64,000 bases of DNA from Clostridium punense (GTDB lineage Bacteria; Bacillota; Clostridia; Clostridiales; Clostridiaceae), in contig NZ_JAGGLL010000003.1 in NCBI RefSeq assembly GCF_017874425.1, forward strand, positions 1-64,000. Direction: 5' to 3'. Under the pieces are notes generated by a model. It was not told where the DNA came from and searched no databases. It worked only from the letters and a program-made list of their open reading frames with translations. Numbering within the stretch: the first letter of the stretch is position 1; every line of letters begins with the position of its first letter. The position numbers and the translations under genes were made by a program. Positions 25,129 to 34,772 of the stretch are shown here, in pieces.

Positions 25129-25304
25129 AGGTATCTGAAAATAAATAACAAGTCAAAGATGTGAAGGATATTTTGAGATCACAAGCAAGCTTGTGCCGAC
25201 ATGGAAATAGGTTCCTTAGAAGTTGTGCTATCAAAGGGTTCTGTTGACGCAGTATAACACAAAATAGACGAGGATACTGACTTATTTATTCTTTGAAGAT
25301 GCCT
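25129..25304. repeat. Intergenic inverted-repeat element, copy B (MITE-like or structured RNA)
   Basis: A 176-bp copy of the element at 742-884, with the same termini AGGTATCT / AGATGCCT, the same inner AAGTCA / TGACTT pair, the identical 16-base hairpin at 25180-25195, and AGTAT / ATACT near the 3' side. It carries about 33 extra bases in the centre. Its 3' end lies 30 bp before the start codon of the HI0933-type flavoprotein gene, so it must be within that gene's leader or promoter. The rest of 24821-25128 contains nothing I can support. Confidence 0.7.
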
Positions 25305-25334
25305 TAAATGATAAAGTAATTAGGTGGTGATTTT

Positions 25335-26558
25335 ATGTCTAAGGTCATAGTTATTGGTGGAGGTCCTGCAGGAATGATGGCAGCAATCACTGCTAGTGAT
25401 AAAAATGAAGTTATACTAATTGAAAAAAATAATAAACTTGGAAGAAAGCTTTTTATAACTGGAAAAGGAAGATGTAATGTAACTAATGGAAAAGAGATAG
25501 GGGAGTTTTTTGATTACATACCTACTAATCCAACTTTCTTATATAGTTCATTATATAGTTTTACTAACGAAGATACTATGAAGTTTTTTCAAAACAAAGG
25601 TGTAAAGCTTAAGATTGAGAGAGGGGATAGAGTATTCCCTGAGTCAGATAAATCTTCAGATATTATTAGAGCCATGGAATCTGAGCTAAGAGATAAAGGA
25701 GTAAAGATTTTATTAGATTCAAAAATAAAAGAATTTGATATAAAAGAAAATAAAATTAGAGCTGTTATTTTGAGCAGTGGAGAAAGAATTGCTGGAGATC
25801 ATTTTATTTTAAGCACAGGTGGAGTGTCCTATCCTCAAACAGGGTCTTCAGGAGAAGGGTTAGAAATTGCTGAAAACTTGGGTCATAAAGTGGTTGAGTT
25901 AAAACCATCATTAGTTCCAGTGGAAATTGAGGAACCATGGGTAAAGGAGCTTCAAGGACTTTCTTTAAAAAATGTTGAATTATCCCTAAAGAGTAAAAGT
26001 GGCAAGACTGTGTTTAAGGATTTAGGGGAAATGGTATTTACTCACTTTGGTATATCTGGACCTTTAGTGTTGAGTGCTAGTAGTTCAGTTAAAAAACAAA
26101 ATCCATATAAAATAATAATTAATTTAAAGCCGGGCTTAAAAGAAGATGAACTAGATAAAAGAATACAAAAGGATTTTAACTTATATATTAATAAAGATTT
26201 TAAGAATTCCCTAAATGATCTTTTTCCAAAAAAACTAATACCAATTATTATTAAACTAAGTGGTATAGATGAAAATCAAAAGGTAAATACAATAACTAGA
26301 GAACAAAGAAAATCCCTTGTGAATTTAATACAGAACTTAACCTTAACAGTAAAGGGGTTAAGACCGGTTGAGGAAGCTATTGTAACCTCAGGAGGAATTG
26401 ATACTAAGGAAATAGATCCATCTACAATGAAGTCTAGGATTATTGATAATTTAAGTTTTGCAGGGGAAATTATAGATGTAGATGCTTATACCGGTGGTTA
26501 CAATGTCCAAATTGCGTTGTCTACTGGATATATTGCAGGAAGTAAGTTAGGTGATTAA
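25335..26558 (+). CDS. HI0933/YtfN-like NAD(P)/FAD-dependent oxidoreductase
   Basis: A 407-residue flavoprotein. N-terminal FAD motif IGGGPAGMMAAI (residues 6-17), then IEKNNKLGRKLFITGKGRCNVTN, which defines the HI0933 family. The C-terminal FAD contact is DVDAYTGGYNVQIALSTGYIAG. Its physiological reaction is unknown. It opens a cluster with aroH, cmk and ispH-rpsA, overlapping closely with aroH. GGTGGTGA precedes the ATG. Confidence 0.9.
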   Translation: MSKVIVIGGGPAGMMAAITASDKNEVILIEKNNKLGRKLFITGKGRCNVTNGKEIGEFFDYIPTNPTFLYSSLYSFTNEDTMKFFQNKGVKLKIERGDRVFPESDKSSDIIRAMESELRDKGVKILLDSKIKEFDIKENKIRAVILSSGERIAGDHFILSTGGVSYPQTGSSGEGLEIAENLGHKVVELKPSLVPVEIEEPWVKELQGLSLKNVELSLKSKSGKTVFKDLGEMVFTHFGISGPLVLSASSSVKKQNPYKIIINLKPGLKEDELDKRIQKDFNLYINKDFKNSLNDLFPKKLIPIIIKLSGIDENQKVNTITREQRKSLVNLIQNLTLTVKGLRPVEEAIVTSGGIDTKEIDPSTMKSRIIDNLSFAGEIIDVDAYTGGYNVQIALSTGYIAGSKLGD

Positions 26559-26559
26559 G

Positions 26560-26913
26560 ATGATTTCAATTAGAGGTGCTACAACGGTTTTATGTAATTC
26601 ACAAGATGAAATTAAGAGCAAGACCATAGAGTTAATTAATGAAATCATTACAGTTAATAATTTAGATGTTGAGGAAATCCACACAATGATATTCTCATGT
26701 ACTGACGACATTACATGTGGATATCCTGGAGCTTTTGTAAGAGAGTATTTCAATATGAAAACCCTTTCTATTATGCATTTTAATGAAATGAAAGTGGAAA
26801 ATTATCTTAAGTTTTGCATTAGAGTTTTAATACTTTCTAATGAACAGAAGGAAAGTGTCAAGTTTATTTACTTACATGATGCTAAAAGCTTAAGAAAGGA
26901 CTTGAATCAGTAG
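26560..26913 (+). CDS. aroH: Chorismate mutase, AroH type
   Basis: A 117-residue enzyme converting chorismate to prephenate for phenylalanine and tyrosine. Compared with B. subtilis AroH, the catalytic arginines (SIRGATTV near residue 5, FCIRVLI), glutamate (NEMKV), tyrosine (FIYL) and C-terminal arginine (LRKDL) are kept; the active-site cysteine is replaced by histidine (MHFNEM). The ATG at 26560 follows TTAGGTGAT at the end of the flavoprotein gene and is preferred over the GTG at 26551. Confidence 0.9.
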   Translation: MISIRGATTVLCNSQDEIKSKTIELINEIITVNNLDVEEIHTMIFSCTDDITCGYPGAFVREYFNMKTLSIMHFNEMKVENYLKFCIRVLILSNEQKESVKFIYLHDAKSLRKDLNQ

Positions 26914-26929
26914 GGAGAGGAAGATTTAA

Positions 26930-27592
26930 ATGAAAATAGCTATTGCCATAGACGGACCAGCAGGTGCGGGAAAAAGTACTATAGCAAAAATTATAGGAGA
27001 TAAATATAACTTAATGTATATAAATACAGGGGCAATGTATAGAGCTGTTACCTTATGTGCCATGAATGAAGGAATTGAGCCACATCAAGTTGAAGAGCTT
27101 TGCAGACTAGTTGATTCCCTTGAGATGCATTTTGATAAGGAAAATCTTATAGTTAATGGAGTAGATGTAACTAGTGAAATTACCATGCCCCTTATAAGTA
27201 ATAATGTATCTAACTATGCAGCTATAGCTGAAATTAGAGCAAAACTCGTAGAGTTACAAAGAAATATATCCGAAAAATATAGTGTAATAATGGATGGAAG
27301 AGATATTGGTACTGTGGTATTAATAAATGCAGACTTAAAGTTCTTCTTAACTGCTAGTGCAGAGGAAAGAGCAAGAAGAAGATATGAAGAGCTTAAGGGA
27401 AGAGATATAGAAGTAGAGTACAACACTATTTTACAGGATATTATAAAAAGAGATTATATGGATACGCATAGAGAGGTTGATCCTCTTACTAAAGCTGAGG
27501 ATGCAGTTGAAATTAACTCTTCTGATTTAGATATAAATGGGGTAGTAAATGTAATTTCTGATTATATAGATAAATATTTAGCTAATAAATAA
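26930..27592 (+). CDS. cmk: Cytidylate kinase
   Basis: A 220-residue nucleoside monophosphate kinase that phosphorylates CMP and dCMP. P-loop IDGPAGAGKSTIAK (residues 6-19), NTGAMYRAVTL, VIMDGRDIGTVV and the lid region ERARRRYEEL are all characteristic. It sits 16 bp after aroH in the same cluster, a common clostridial arrangement before ispH-rpsA. Confidence 0.95.
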   Translation: MKIAIAIDGPAGAGKSTIAKIIGDKYNLMYINTGAMYRAVTLCAMNEGIEPHQVEELCRLVDSLEMHFDKENLIVNGVDVTSEITMPLISNNVSNYAAIAEIRAKLVELQRNISEKYSVIMDGRDIGTVVLINADLKFFLTASAEERARRRYEELKGRDIEVEYNTILQDIIKRDYMDTHREVDPLTKAEDAVEINSSDLDINGVVNVISDYIDKYLANK

Positions 27593-27742
27593 AAAAACAT
27601 TAGTTAACTTTATTTTTCTTCAAATGTTTTGTGAAAAGGACTTGGAGCTATTTCTATGATTTTGTGCAATTATAATATATTAATAATATAGCTCATTACT
27701 TAGCACAAGTTTTATAACTAATTAATACTAGGATGTGATACC

Positions 27743-29665
27743 ATGAAAGAAGTAGTATTAGCAGATAAAGCAGGTTATTGTTTTGGGGTAAAAAGAGCAG
27801 TGGACTCTGCTTTAAGGCTAAGAGAACAGCACAATAAGCCTATTTATACTTTAGGACCATTGATACATAATAATGATGTAGTTAACTTTTTAAAAGACAA
27901 AGAAATTTATTCTGTTGAACTAGATGAAATAGATAAGCTTCAAGTTGATGATGTGATTATTATAAGATCTCATGGTGTACCTAAGAATGTATTGGATAAA
28001 CTTAAAAATCATAAGGTGGTTGTTGAAAATGCTACTTGTCCTTATGTGAGCAATATACAACAGAAGGTGGAAAAATATTATAAAGAAGGCTATTCTATTA
28101 TAATTGTAGGTGATAAAAGTCATCCTGAGGTGGTAGGAATTAATGGATGGTGTAACAATTCAGCAATTATATCTAAAAATGGAGAAAATCTAGAGGAAAT
28201 ACCTAGAAGGGTTTGTGTAGTTTCTCAAACTACAGAAAAGCAAAGCAACTGGGAAAAGGTTTTAAGTAAAATAATAGGCTCAGCAAAAGAACTTATAGCA
28301 TTTAACACTATTTGCAGTGCTACGGAAGTAAGACAGAAGTCTGCAGAGGAAATATCTAAAGAAGTAGATGCAATGATTGTAATTGGTGGCTTTAATAGTT
28401 CTAATACAACAAAGCTATATGAAATATGTAAAAATAACTGTGATAATACCTATCATGTAGAAAATCTTAATGGATTACCACGTGAAATTTTAAACAATAA
28501 TAAAATAAAAAAAATTGGAGTTACAGCTGGAGCATCAACACCGGACTGGATAATTAAGGAGGCTATTGAAAAAATGAAAGATGAAAAAGTATTAAATGGA
28601 GAAGAAATGGAATTATACGAACAGTATTCGAAAGACAATGTAAATATTAGTGTGGGGAAAATTCTTGAGGGAGAAGTATTTAAGGTAAATGATAAAGAAG
28701 CTTATTTAACTATAGGCACTAAATCGGAAGCTATTTTACCGATAAATGAATATACAAAAGAAGAAAATGCATCACTAAAGAATTTTCTAAAATCAGGAGA
28801 TAGAATTAGGGCTAAAGTTATAAATAGAAAAAATACTGATGGTCTTGTAGTGCTTTCTACTATTGAAGTTGAGAGACAAAAATTATATGAAGATTTAAGA
28901 GTTGCTTTTGAAAATAAAGAAGTAATAGAAGTTGTAGTAAAAGAAGAAGTTAAGGGTGGATTAGTTGCAAGCTATAAAGGAATAAGAGTATTTATTCCAG
29001 CATCTCATCTAGAGTTAAATAGAGTAAGCAATTTTAAAGCTTATGTTGGTAATACAATTAATGTTCAATTAATAGAATTTGAAAGACAAAGAAATGGAAT
29101 GAAAATTGTAGCTTCTAGAAGAGATATTCTTAAAGGTGAAAAGGAAACTAAAGAAGTAGAAACTTGGAATAACTTAGAAGAAGGCCAAATTGTTGAAGGT
29201 ATAGTAAGAAGAATATCTAATTTTGGTGCTTTTGTAGAAGTTAATGGTGTAGATGGTTTGCTTCATAGCTCAGAAATTTCATGGAATAAGGTTAATAACC
29301 CTAATGAGCTATTAAAAGTTGGAGAAAAGGTTAAAGTATCTATCCTTACAGTTGATAAAGAAAATAAAAAGCTTTCTTTAAGTATAAAGAAACTTTCAGA
29401 AAATCCTTGGAATAACATTAAAGAAAAGTATCCTGTAGGTAACATAGTTTTAGGAAAGGTAGTAAGATTTGCTAAGTTTGGTGCTTTCGTTGAATTAGAG
29501 CCAGGGGTTGATGGATTAGTTCATATATCTCAAATAAGTAAAAATAGAATAGAAAGCCCTGAAGAAGTATTAAAAGTTGGAGAAGAAATTAAAGCTATAA
29601 TAGTTGACGTAAATGAAGAACAAAAAAGAGTAGCCCTTAGTATTAAAGCTTTGGAAGAAATTTAA
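27743..29665 (+). CDS. ispH-rpsA: Fused HMBPP reductase (IspH) and ribosomal protein S1
   Basis: A 640-residue fusion. Residues 1-280 are IspH, the last step of the MEP isoprenoid pathway, with the three iron-sulfur cysteines in KAGYCFGVKRAV (C13), ENATCPYV and NTICSATE. From about residue 305 there are four S1 RNA-binding domains starting near 305, 391, 479 and 564; the last two carry canonical FGAFVEV/FGAFVEL cores. This fusion is typical of clostridia and some related Firmicutes. Whether the S1 part acts on the ribosome or as a general RNA binder is not settled by sequence. ATG has GGATGTGATA upstream. Confidence 0.95.
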   Translation: MKEVVLADKAGYCFGVKRAVDSALRLREQHNKPIYTLGPLIHNNDVVNFLKDKEIYSVELDEIDKLQVDDVIIIRSHGVPKNVLDKLKNHKVVVENATCPYVSNIQQKVEKYYKEGYSIIIVGDKSHPEVVGINGWCNNSAIISKNGENLEEIPRRVCVVSQTTEKQSNWEKVLSKIIGSAKELIAFNTICSATEVRQKSAEEISKEVDAMIVIGGFNSSNTTKLYEICKNNCDNTYHVENLNGLPREILNNNKIKKIGVTAGASTPDWIIKEAIEKMKDEKVLNGEEMELYEQYSKDNVNISVGKILEGEVFKVNDKEAYLTIGTKSEAILPINEYTKEENASLKNFLKSGDRIRAKVINRKNTDGLVVLSTIEVERQKLYEDLRVAFENKEVIEVVVKEEVKGGLVASYKGIRVFIPASHLELNRVSNFKAYVGNTINVQLIEFERQRNGMKIVASRRDILKGEKETKEVETWNNLEEGQIVEGIVRRISNFGAFVEVNGVDGLLHSSEISWNKVNNPNELLKVGEKVKVSILTVDKENKKLSLSIKKLSENPWNNIKEKYPVGNIVLGKVVRFAKFGAFVELEPGVDGLVHISQISKNRIESPEEVLKVGEEIKAIIVDVNEEQKRVALSIKALEEI

Positions 29666-29683
29666 TTAAATTACAGAGATAAT

Positions 29684-29735
29684 ATTATAAAAGTAGTGTG
29701 AATAAATCTAGTAGCATTACTTTTATAATATTTAT
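29684..29735 (+). terminator. Terminator after ispH-rpsA
   Basis: ATTATAAAAGTAGTG / CATTACTTTTATAAT hairpin followed by ATTTATT. The remaining gap to 30018 shows no gene and no motif I can name. Confidence 0.65.
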
Positions 29736-30018
29736 TAAATTGCTTAATAATATAGAATTTAAATTATCAGTTTACTAACACATGAACTTAAAGTAGTTCT
29801 ATTAAGGGTTTTAATCTCATGTAGCTTATCTATGTTATACAATGTATTTTAAGAGGTATATACAATAAGGTTGTTAAGCAAAATTAACTTGTTCTTTATT
29901 CAATAAAATAGAGGACTTAAGAATATACTTTAAGGAATTTTGAATAATATTGACTTTTTGTGTATTTTTGATAGAATTTATTTATCTGTTTAAATTTAGT
30001 GAGGGAGGTATGCTGTTA

Positions 30019-30399
30019 ATGAATGAACTAGGACGCCATATTTTAGCTGAAATTTATGGATGTGATGCTGAAATATTAAATGATAAAGAATTAATAGAAA
30101 GAAACATGGTAGAATCTGCACTTAAGGCTGGAGCCGAAGTAAGAGAGGTTGCCTTTCATAAATTTAGTCCTCAAGGAGTAAGTGGGGTAGTAATTATTTC
30201 TGAGTCCCATTTAACAATACATACATGGCCAGAACTTGGATATGCAGCTGTTGATGTATTTACCTGTGGAGATAGAATAAATCCTTGGGATGCATGTAAT
30301 TATTTAACAGAACTATTAAAAGCAAAAAATATGACTGCTACAGAAGTTAAGAGAGGGATTTTTGAACATCCAGTTTCTGTGAAAGCATCAAATATATAA
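30019..30399 (+). CDS. speD: S-adenosylmethionine decarboxylase proenzyme (SpeD, short bacterial type)
   Basis: A 126-residue proenzyme that makes the aminopropyl donor for spermidine. The self-cleavage site is in [12 protein letters not shown]: cleavage before the serine yields the pyruvoyl group, followed by the active-site histidine, and a cysteine appears in DVFTCGD. Size fits the Thermotoga/Bacillus class. Start placed at the ATG at 30019, nine bases after GGAGGT; the ATG at 30010 is too close to that site. No spermidine synthase gene is adjacent. Confidence 0.9.
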   Translation: MNELGRHILAEIYGCDAEILNDKELIERNMVESALKAGAEVREVAFHKFSPQGVSGVVIISESHLTIHTWPELGYAAVDVFTCGDRINPWDACNYLTELLKAKNMTATEVKRGIFEHPVSVKASNI

Positions 30400-30427
30400 A
30401 AGTCATCATTTTGGTGACTTTTTTCTT
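30399..30427 (+). terminator. Terminator of speD
   Basis: AAAGTCATC / GGTGACTTT with T run, beginning at the stop codon. Confidence 0.8.
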
Positions 30428-30453
30428 TTGGGTTGATATATTTATAGTATTTA

Positions 30454-30483
30454 TGGATAAAATTACCATAAATGTAGTATAAT
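30454..30483 (+). promoter_or_regulatory. Promoter of the GNAT gene
   Basis: TGGATA, 18-base spacer, TATAAT, 39 bp before the start codon. Confidence 0.55.
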
Positions 30484-30522
30484 ATGTAATGATTCAAAAT
30501 AAATATTGGTTAAGAGGAAGCT

Positions 30523-31383
30523 ATGTATAAATGGGAAGGCTTAAATAATACAAATATAAACTTAATAAAAAATATAAATATTTCTGATGAGTATGACTTG
30601 CAGGCAAATTTAAGCAGTGTTTTAAATTCTAATAATATATTAAAAAGGTTTTTGCTCTGGAGAAATATTAAGTTTTTAAAGCTTAAAAGTCAGTATGTGG
30701 GGTTTATTTGGTTTAATAAACTAAGTAATAACAGATATAAAATAAATTCAATATTTGTAATGTCAGAATTCAAAAGTTTAGAAAACTATAAGGCTCTATT
30801 AGGTGCTATAAAGAAAAATTCAATTGCAACCTACTTTTGTAAAAGCTCTGATATTGAGTATTACATTTTTAAAAAACTAGGATTTGATAAGAAAAGAGCT
30901 ATAGTAGAAATGAAAAAGACTCTAAAATTTTTTGAAGAAGTAGAATGTGATTTGCCAATTTCATTTTATAGGTTTCAAAAAAATAAAGACGAGAAATTAC
31001 GTTGCAATGTTCAAAATCAAATATTTTCTGATTTAAGTCGTTATCCAATTGATGAAGAAGATGTATATTTTGAAGAAAATCAAAAATATTATCTTAATGA
31101 TGGCTGTATATTTATAAAGCATGAGGAAAGTGTAGTTGGTTATGGACAAATTATAATAGACAAGGGTAAGGCATATCTTGTAAACTTTGGTATATTAGAA
31201 AAGTACAGAGGAAAGGGGCTTGGAAAATTACTTTTAAATTATCTCTCCAATTTATGTTATAACATGGGGTATAAGGAGATTTACTTAAAATGCAATGAAA
31301 GTAACTCTATAGCACTTCAGCTGTATGAAACAATGGGGTTTATGCAATGGGATTTAACTTATGAGCTTTATAAAATAGTTTAA
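30523..31383 (+). CDS. GNAT family N-acetyltransferase
   Basis: A 286-residue protein whose C-terminal half holds a clear GNAT domain: VVGYGQIIIDKGKAYLVNFG, then the acetyl-CoA loop EKYRGKGLGKLLLNYL (about residues 226-241) and ALQLYETMGF. The N-terminal 140 residues may be a degenerate second GNAT fold (SNRYKINSIFVMSEF, FKKLGFDKKRAIVEM). Substrate unknown. GAGGAAGCT precedes the ATG; monocistronic. Confidence 0.8.
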   Translation: MYKWEGLNNTNINLIKNINISDEYDLQANLSSVLNSNNILKRFLLWRNIKFLKLKSQYVGFIWFNKLSNNRYKINSIFVMSEFKSLENYKALLGAIKKNSIATYFCKSSDIEYYIFKKLGFDKKRAIVEMKKTLKFFEEVECDLPISFYRFQKNKDEKLRCNVQNQIFSDLSRYPIDEEDVYFEENQKYYLNDGCIFIKHEESVVGYGQIIIDKGKAYLVNFGILEKYRGKGLGKLLLNYLSNLCYNMGYKEIYLKCNESNSIALQLYETMGFMQWDLTYELYKIV

Positions 31384-31415
31384 TACTATTATGAAATTTA
31401 ATCCTTAGATAAAAC

Positions 31416-31458
31416 AAGCCATGGATAAAAAAGGTTGAATCTTTATCATCCATGGTTT
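31416..31458. terminator. Hairpin between convergent genes
   Basis: AAGCCATGGAT / ATCCATGGTTT with a 21-base loop, between the convergent GNAT and aminotransferase genes. It could serve both. Confidence 0.6.
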
Positions 31459-31498
31459 CTATATTATTGGAGACTTTTACATACTATTCAGCAGCTAC

Positions 31499-32707
31499 TT
31501 ATATTTGCGCAGTTCCCTGTATTTCCATGTATTTTTCTAGACCTAAAGCTAATACGTCCATTGCATCTGATAAGGCCTCGGTGTTTAAGCAGTAGGAGAG
31601 TCTTATTTCATCAACTCCAAGGCCCTCTGTAGCATAGAACCCTTCTGCAGGTGCAAACATCACAGTTTTATTATTGTGACTAAAATCAGTTAACATCCAT
31701 TTAGCAAAGTCTTCACCATTTTTTATGGGAAGTTTAGCAACTACATAAAAAGCACCCGTAGGTTTTTCACAAACAACTCCAGGAATTTTAGAAAGCTTTT
31801 CATGAAGAATATTTCTTCTTGCCTCATATTCCATAAGAACCTTTTCAAAATACTCTTTTGGAGTATTGATTAAGTTTGCAGCAGCTAACTGCTCTATTGT
31901 TGGAACACATAATCTTGTTTGGCATATTTTCATAATTTGAGCTATAAGTTCCTTATTTTTTGATGCCACAAGCCCAATTCTCGCACCACAAGCACTATAT
32001 CTTTTAGAAATACTATCAATCAGAATAACTCTATCCTCAATATCTTTCATATAAAGTGCTGAGGTGTACTTTAATCCATCATAAACAAACTCCCTATAAA
32101 CTTCATCTGCAATTAAGAATAAATCATACTCTTTACAGATATCTGCAAGCATTCTAACTTCTGCTTCGGTATAAACAACCCCAGTTGGATTTCCAGGATT
32201 TGAAACCATTAATGCTCTGGTTTTATTTGTGATTTTACTTGTTATAACCTCTTTAGTTGGCAAATGGAACCCTTCTTCAGCTTTGGTGATGAAAGGAACA
32301 ACTTTAGCACCTACAGCTTCTGCAAAGCCACCGTAGTTAGTATAAAATGGCTCAGGAATTATAATCTCATCATCAACATCACAAATTGTAGTAAGAGCAA
32401 GAGATATAGCCTCTGATCCTCCGTTGGTGATTATAAGTTCATCTTTTTCAAAATCTATTTTCCATTCTTTATAATACTTTATAAAGCTTTCGATAGTTTC
32501 ATCTAAACCTTGTGATTGTGCATATTTTAGAACTGCATCCTTATAGTTAGCAACCCCCTCCATAAATTGTTGAGGAGTTTCAATATCAGGTTGACCAATG
32601 TTTAAAGGGTAAACATGGATTCCTTTTTTCTTTGCTGCATCTCCATAAGGTGCGAGTTTACGAATTGGTGAATACTGCATTGATAAAATTCTGTTTGAAA
32701 ATTTCAT
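31499..32707 (-). CDS. Class I/II PLP-dependent aminotransferase (aspartate-type)
   Basis: A 402-residue fold-type I enzyme. SNPGNPTGVVYT, IADEVYREF and the PLP lysine in DSISKRYSACGARIG are canonical, and a C-terminal arginine in DEIRLSYCLN can bind the substrate carboxylate. Close to clostridial 'aspartate aminotransferase' proteins, but specificity cannot be read. It is preceded by a 55-codon gene whose stop codon sits within the AGGAGG ribosome site for this ATG, so translation is coupled. Confidence 0.9.
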   Translation of the reverse strand: MKFSNRILSMQYSPIRKLAPYGDAAKKKGIHVYPLNIGQPDIETPQQFMEGVANYKDAVLKYAQSQGLDETIESFIKYYKEWKIDFEKDELIITNGGSEAISLALTTICDVDDEIIIPEPFYTNYGGFAEAVGAKVVPFITKAEEGFHLPTKEVITSKITNKTRALMVSNPGNPTGVVYTEAEVRMLADICKEYDLFLIADEVYREFVYDGLKYTSALYMKDIEDRVILIDSISKRYSACGARIGLVASKNKELIAQIMKICQTRLCVPTIEQLAAANLINTPKEYFEKVLMEYEARRNILHEKLSKIPGVVCEKPTGAFYVVAKLPIKNGEDFAKWMLTDFSHNNKTVMFAPAEGFYATEGLGVDEIRLSYCLNTEALSDAMDVLALGLEKYMEIQGTAQI

Positions 32708-32720
32708 TGTATAAATCCTC

Positions 32721-32888
32721 CTATGAATTGTTACTAAAGTCCGGTATTAAATTCTCTATAGGAACTAATGATGATTTAGTACCCATGGAAATGGTATTTT
32801 CTGTATTTGTAAAGTAACTACGGTCTTTGATACAATCTCCCTTTAGGCATTCGTTAGTATCTAACTTTCCTTTTTTTGCATCATACAT
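32721..32888 (-). CDS. Small coupled upstream ORF, 55 residues, unknown
   Basis: Minus-strand ATG at 32888 with an AAGGAGGG site. Begins MYDAKKGKLDTNECLKGDC and ends IENLIPDFSNNS. It has two cysteines (ECLKGDC), no membrane segment, and no family I recognise. The stop codon TAG overlaps the AGGAGG of the aminotransferase, so ribosomes finishing here can re-initiate on it. It may be a real small protein partner or a translational regulator. Strong signals at both ends make chance unlikely. Confidence 0.65.
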   Translation of the reverse strand: MYDAKKGKLDTNECLKGDCIKDRSYFTNTENTISMGTKSSLVPIENLIPDFSNNS

Positions 32889-33204
32889 AGAAAACCCTCC
32901 TTTTGAATATTTTTGCCTTAAAGAATAAGTTTTATGTGATGATTCATCAGCGCAATAAAATATTCATGTTATTTTTAGTGTTATGCTAGGTGAATAATAC
33001 AGAAAGCTTTTAAAAAGTTAAAAATATTTTTACTTTGTGAAAATCATATTTCATGTAATGAAAGTGTTTCAGCAATTATGGCTAAATTACAAGGAAATGA
33101 AAAAAATCCTCTGAAAAAACAAAAAAAACTTTGAATATTGATGAATATTATATATAATTAATAGATGGTTATAATTAAGACTTAAGATGGAGGAGAGACT
33201 GCTA
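32889..33204. other. Divergent intergenic region
   Basis: Holds the leader of the minus-strand small ORF and the miaB promoter at 33130-33157. A 13-base inverted repeat TGATGAATCATCA is at about 32938-32950. No other gene seen. Confidence 0.4.
33130..33157 (+). promoter_or_regulatory. Promoter of miaB
   Basis: TTGAAT, 16-base spacer, TATAAT, 47 bp before the chosen start. Confidence 0.65.
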
Positions 33205-34533
33205 ATGAAAAAAGATTTAAAGTATTATATAGAAACTTGGGGATGCCAAATGAATGAAGAAGACTCAGAAAAGCTTTCAGGCGGTTTAAAACCATTAGGA
33301 TATAAAAGAACAACTTCTAAGGAAGATGCAGATATAATAATTTTTAACACTTGTTGTGTTAGAGAAAATGCAGAACAAAAGGTTGAAGGAAACCTTGGAG
33401 CCTTAAAAAAGCTTAAGAAGGAAAGACCAGAGGTAGTTATAGCAATTACAGGTTGTATGATGCAGCAAGAAGGAATGGCTGAAAACATAATATCAAAATT
33501 TCCTTTTGTAGATATAATACTTGGTACTCATAACGCTTATAAATTCACTGAATACTTAGCTAAAGCTTTAGGTGGAGAAAGACCAATTGTAGAGATTTGG
33601 GATAAGGAAGCTGATATTATTGAAGGCGCTGTAATTGATAGAGCAAGCACCATCAAAGGTTTTGTTACAATAATGTATGGATGTAATAACTTCTGTACCT
33701 ACTGTATAGTACCTCATGTAAGAGGAAGAGAGAGAAGCAGAAAGCCAGAGGAAATTGTAAAGGAAATACAAGATATGGTTGCTGCTGGATATAAGGAAGT
33801 AACTTTGCTTGGCCAAAATGTTAACTCTTATGGTAAGGGTTTAGAGCCACAAATTGATTTTGCTAAACTTTTAAGAAAAATTAATGAAATAGATGGCCTT
33901 GAAAGAGTAAGATTTATGACATCTCACCCTAAAGATTTAAGTGATGATGTAATTAAAGCAGTGGCTGAATGTGATAAGCTTTGTGAATCAATTCACCTGC
34001 CAGTACAATCTGGTTCTTCTAGAATTTTAAAGAAAATGAATAGACATTACGATAGAGAACAATACTTAGAATCAATTAGAAAAATAAAGAAAGCAATACC
34101 AGATGTGGCTTTAACTACAGATATAATAGTAGGTTTCCCAGGAGAAACTGATGAAGATTTTGAAGATACATTAAGTCTTGTAAAAGAAGTGGAGTATGAT
34201 TCAGCCTTCACTTTCTTATATTCAAAGAGAAAAGGAACACCAGCAGATTTAATGCTTGACCAGGTAAGTGAAAGTGCTAAAAAAGAAAGATTTAACAAAT
34301 TAGTTGAAGCAGTAAATGAGATATGCGCTAAGAAAAATAAAGAGTATGATGGCAAAGTAGTAGAAGTTCTAGTAGAAGGCGAAAGTAAAAGTGATGAAAC
34401 TAAGTTAACTGGAAGAACTAGAACTGGAAAACTAGTGAACTTTACTGGAGAAAAAAGCAGCATTGGAAACCTAGTAAATGTGAAAATTACAAAAGCTCAA
34501 TCCTTTTCACTAATAGGAGAACAAGTTCAGTAG
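33205..34533 (+). CDS. miaB: tRNA 2-methylthio-N6-isopentenyladenosine synthase MiaB
   Basis: About 442 residues. The N-terminal UPF0004 domain has three cluster cysteines ([26 protein letters not shown]). The radical-SAM motif C-x3-C-x2-C is in [20 protein letters not shown], and a C-terminal TRAM domain is present (about residues 375-440). It adds the methylthio group to i6A37, whose isopentenyl group is made by MiaA, encoded a few genes downstream. Start at the ATG at 33205 with GGAGGAG; the ATG at 33187 is the ribosome site itself. Its own terminator separates it from mutS. Confidence 0.95.
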   Translation: MKKDLKYYIETWGCQMNEEDSEKLSGGLKPLGYKRTTSKEDADIIIFNTCCVRENAEQKVEGNLGALKKLKKERPEVVIAITGCMMQQEGMAENIISKFPFVDIILGTHNAYKFTEYLAKALGGERPIVEIWDKEADIIEGAVIDRASTIKGFVTIMYGCNNFCTYCIVPHVRGRERSRKPEEIVKEIQDMVAAGYKEVTLLGQNVNSYGKGLEPQIDFAKLLRKINEIDGLERVRFMTSHPKDLSDDVIKAVAECDKLCESIHLPVQSGSSRILKKMNRHYDREQYLESIRKIKKAIPDVALTTDIIVGFPGETDEDFEDTLSLVKEVEYDSAFTFLYSKRKGTPADLMLDQVSESAKKERFNKLVEAVNEICAKKNKEYDGKVVEVLVEGESKSDETKLTGRTRTGKLVNFTGEKSSIGNLVNVKITKAQSFSLIGEQVQ

Positions 34534-34546
34534 ATTTAAGGGTTTT

Positions 34547-34572
34547 AAAAAAGCGACATTGTCGCTTTTTTT
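34547..34572 (+). terminator. Terminator of miaB
   Basis: AAAAAGCGAC / GTCGCTTTTT with a three-base loop. Confidence 0.8.
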
Positions 34573-34772
34573 GTAAAGTAAACTATAGAGAAAACACTTC
34601 AATATAAGACTATTATTCCCATGAAGTGGTTTCTCCAAAAGAGATATGCAAGCTCGATACATTGTAAATATCTAAGATGTTATTTATATAAAATATTTCC
34701 ATACTTAAAGTATATATAAATTTTTGAGCTTGTTTACCTATAGTCCATTATTTATATAAAAGGAGAGATATC

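Noticed and set aside
33568-34463. Two antisense open frames within miaB
   Set aside because: Ser/Leu-rich antisense translations are typical shadows of Lys/Glu-rich AT-rich genes.
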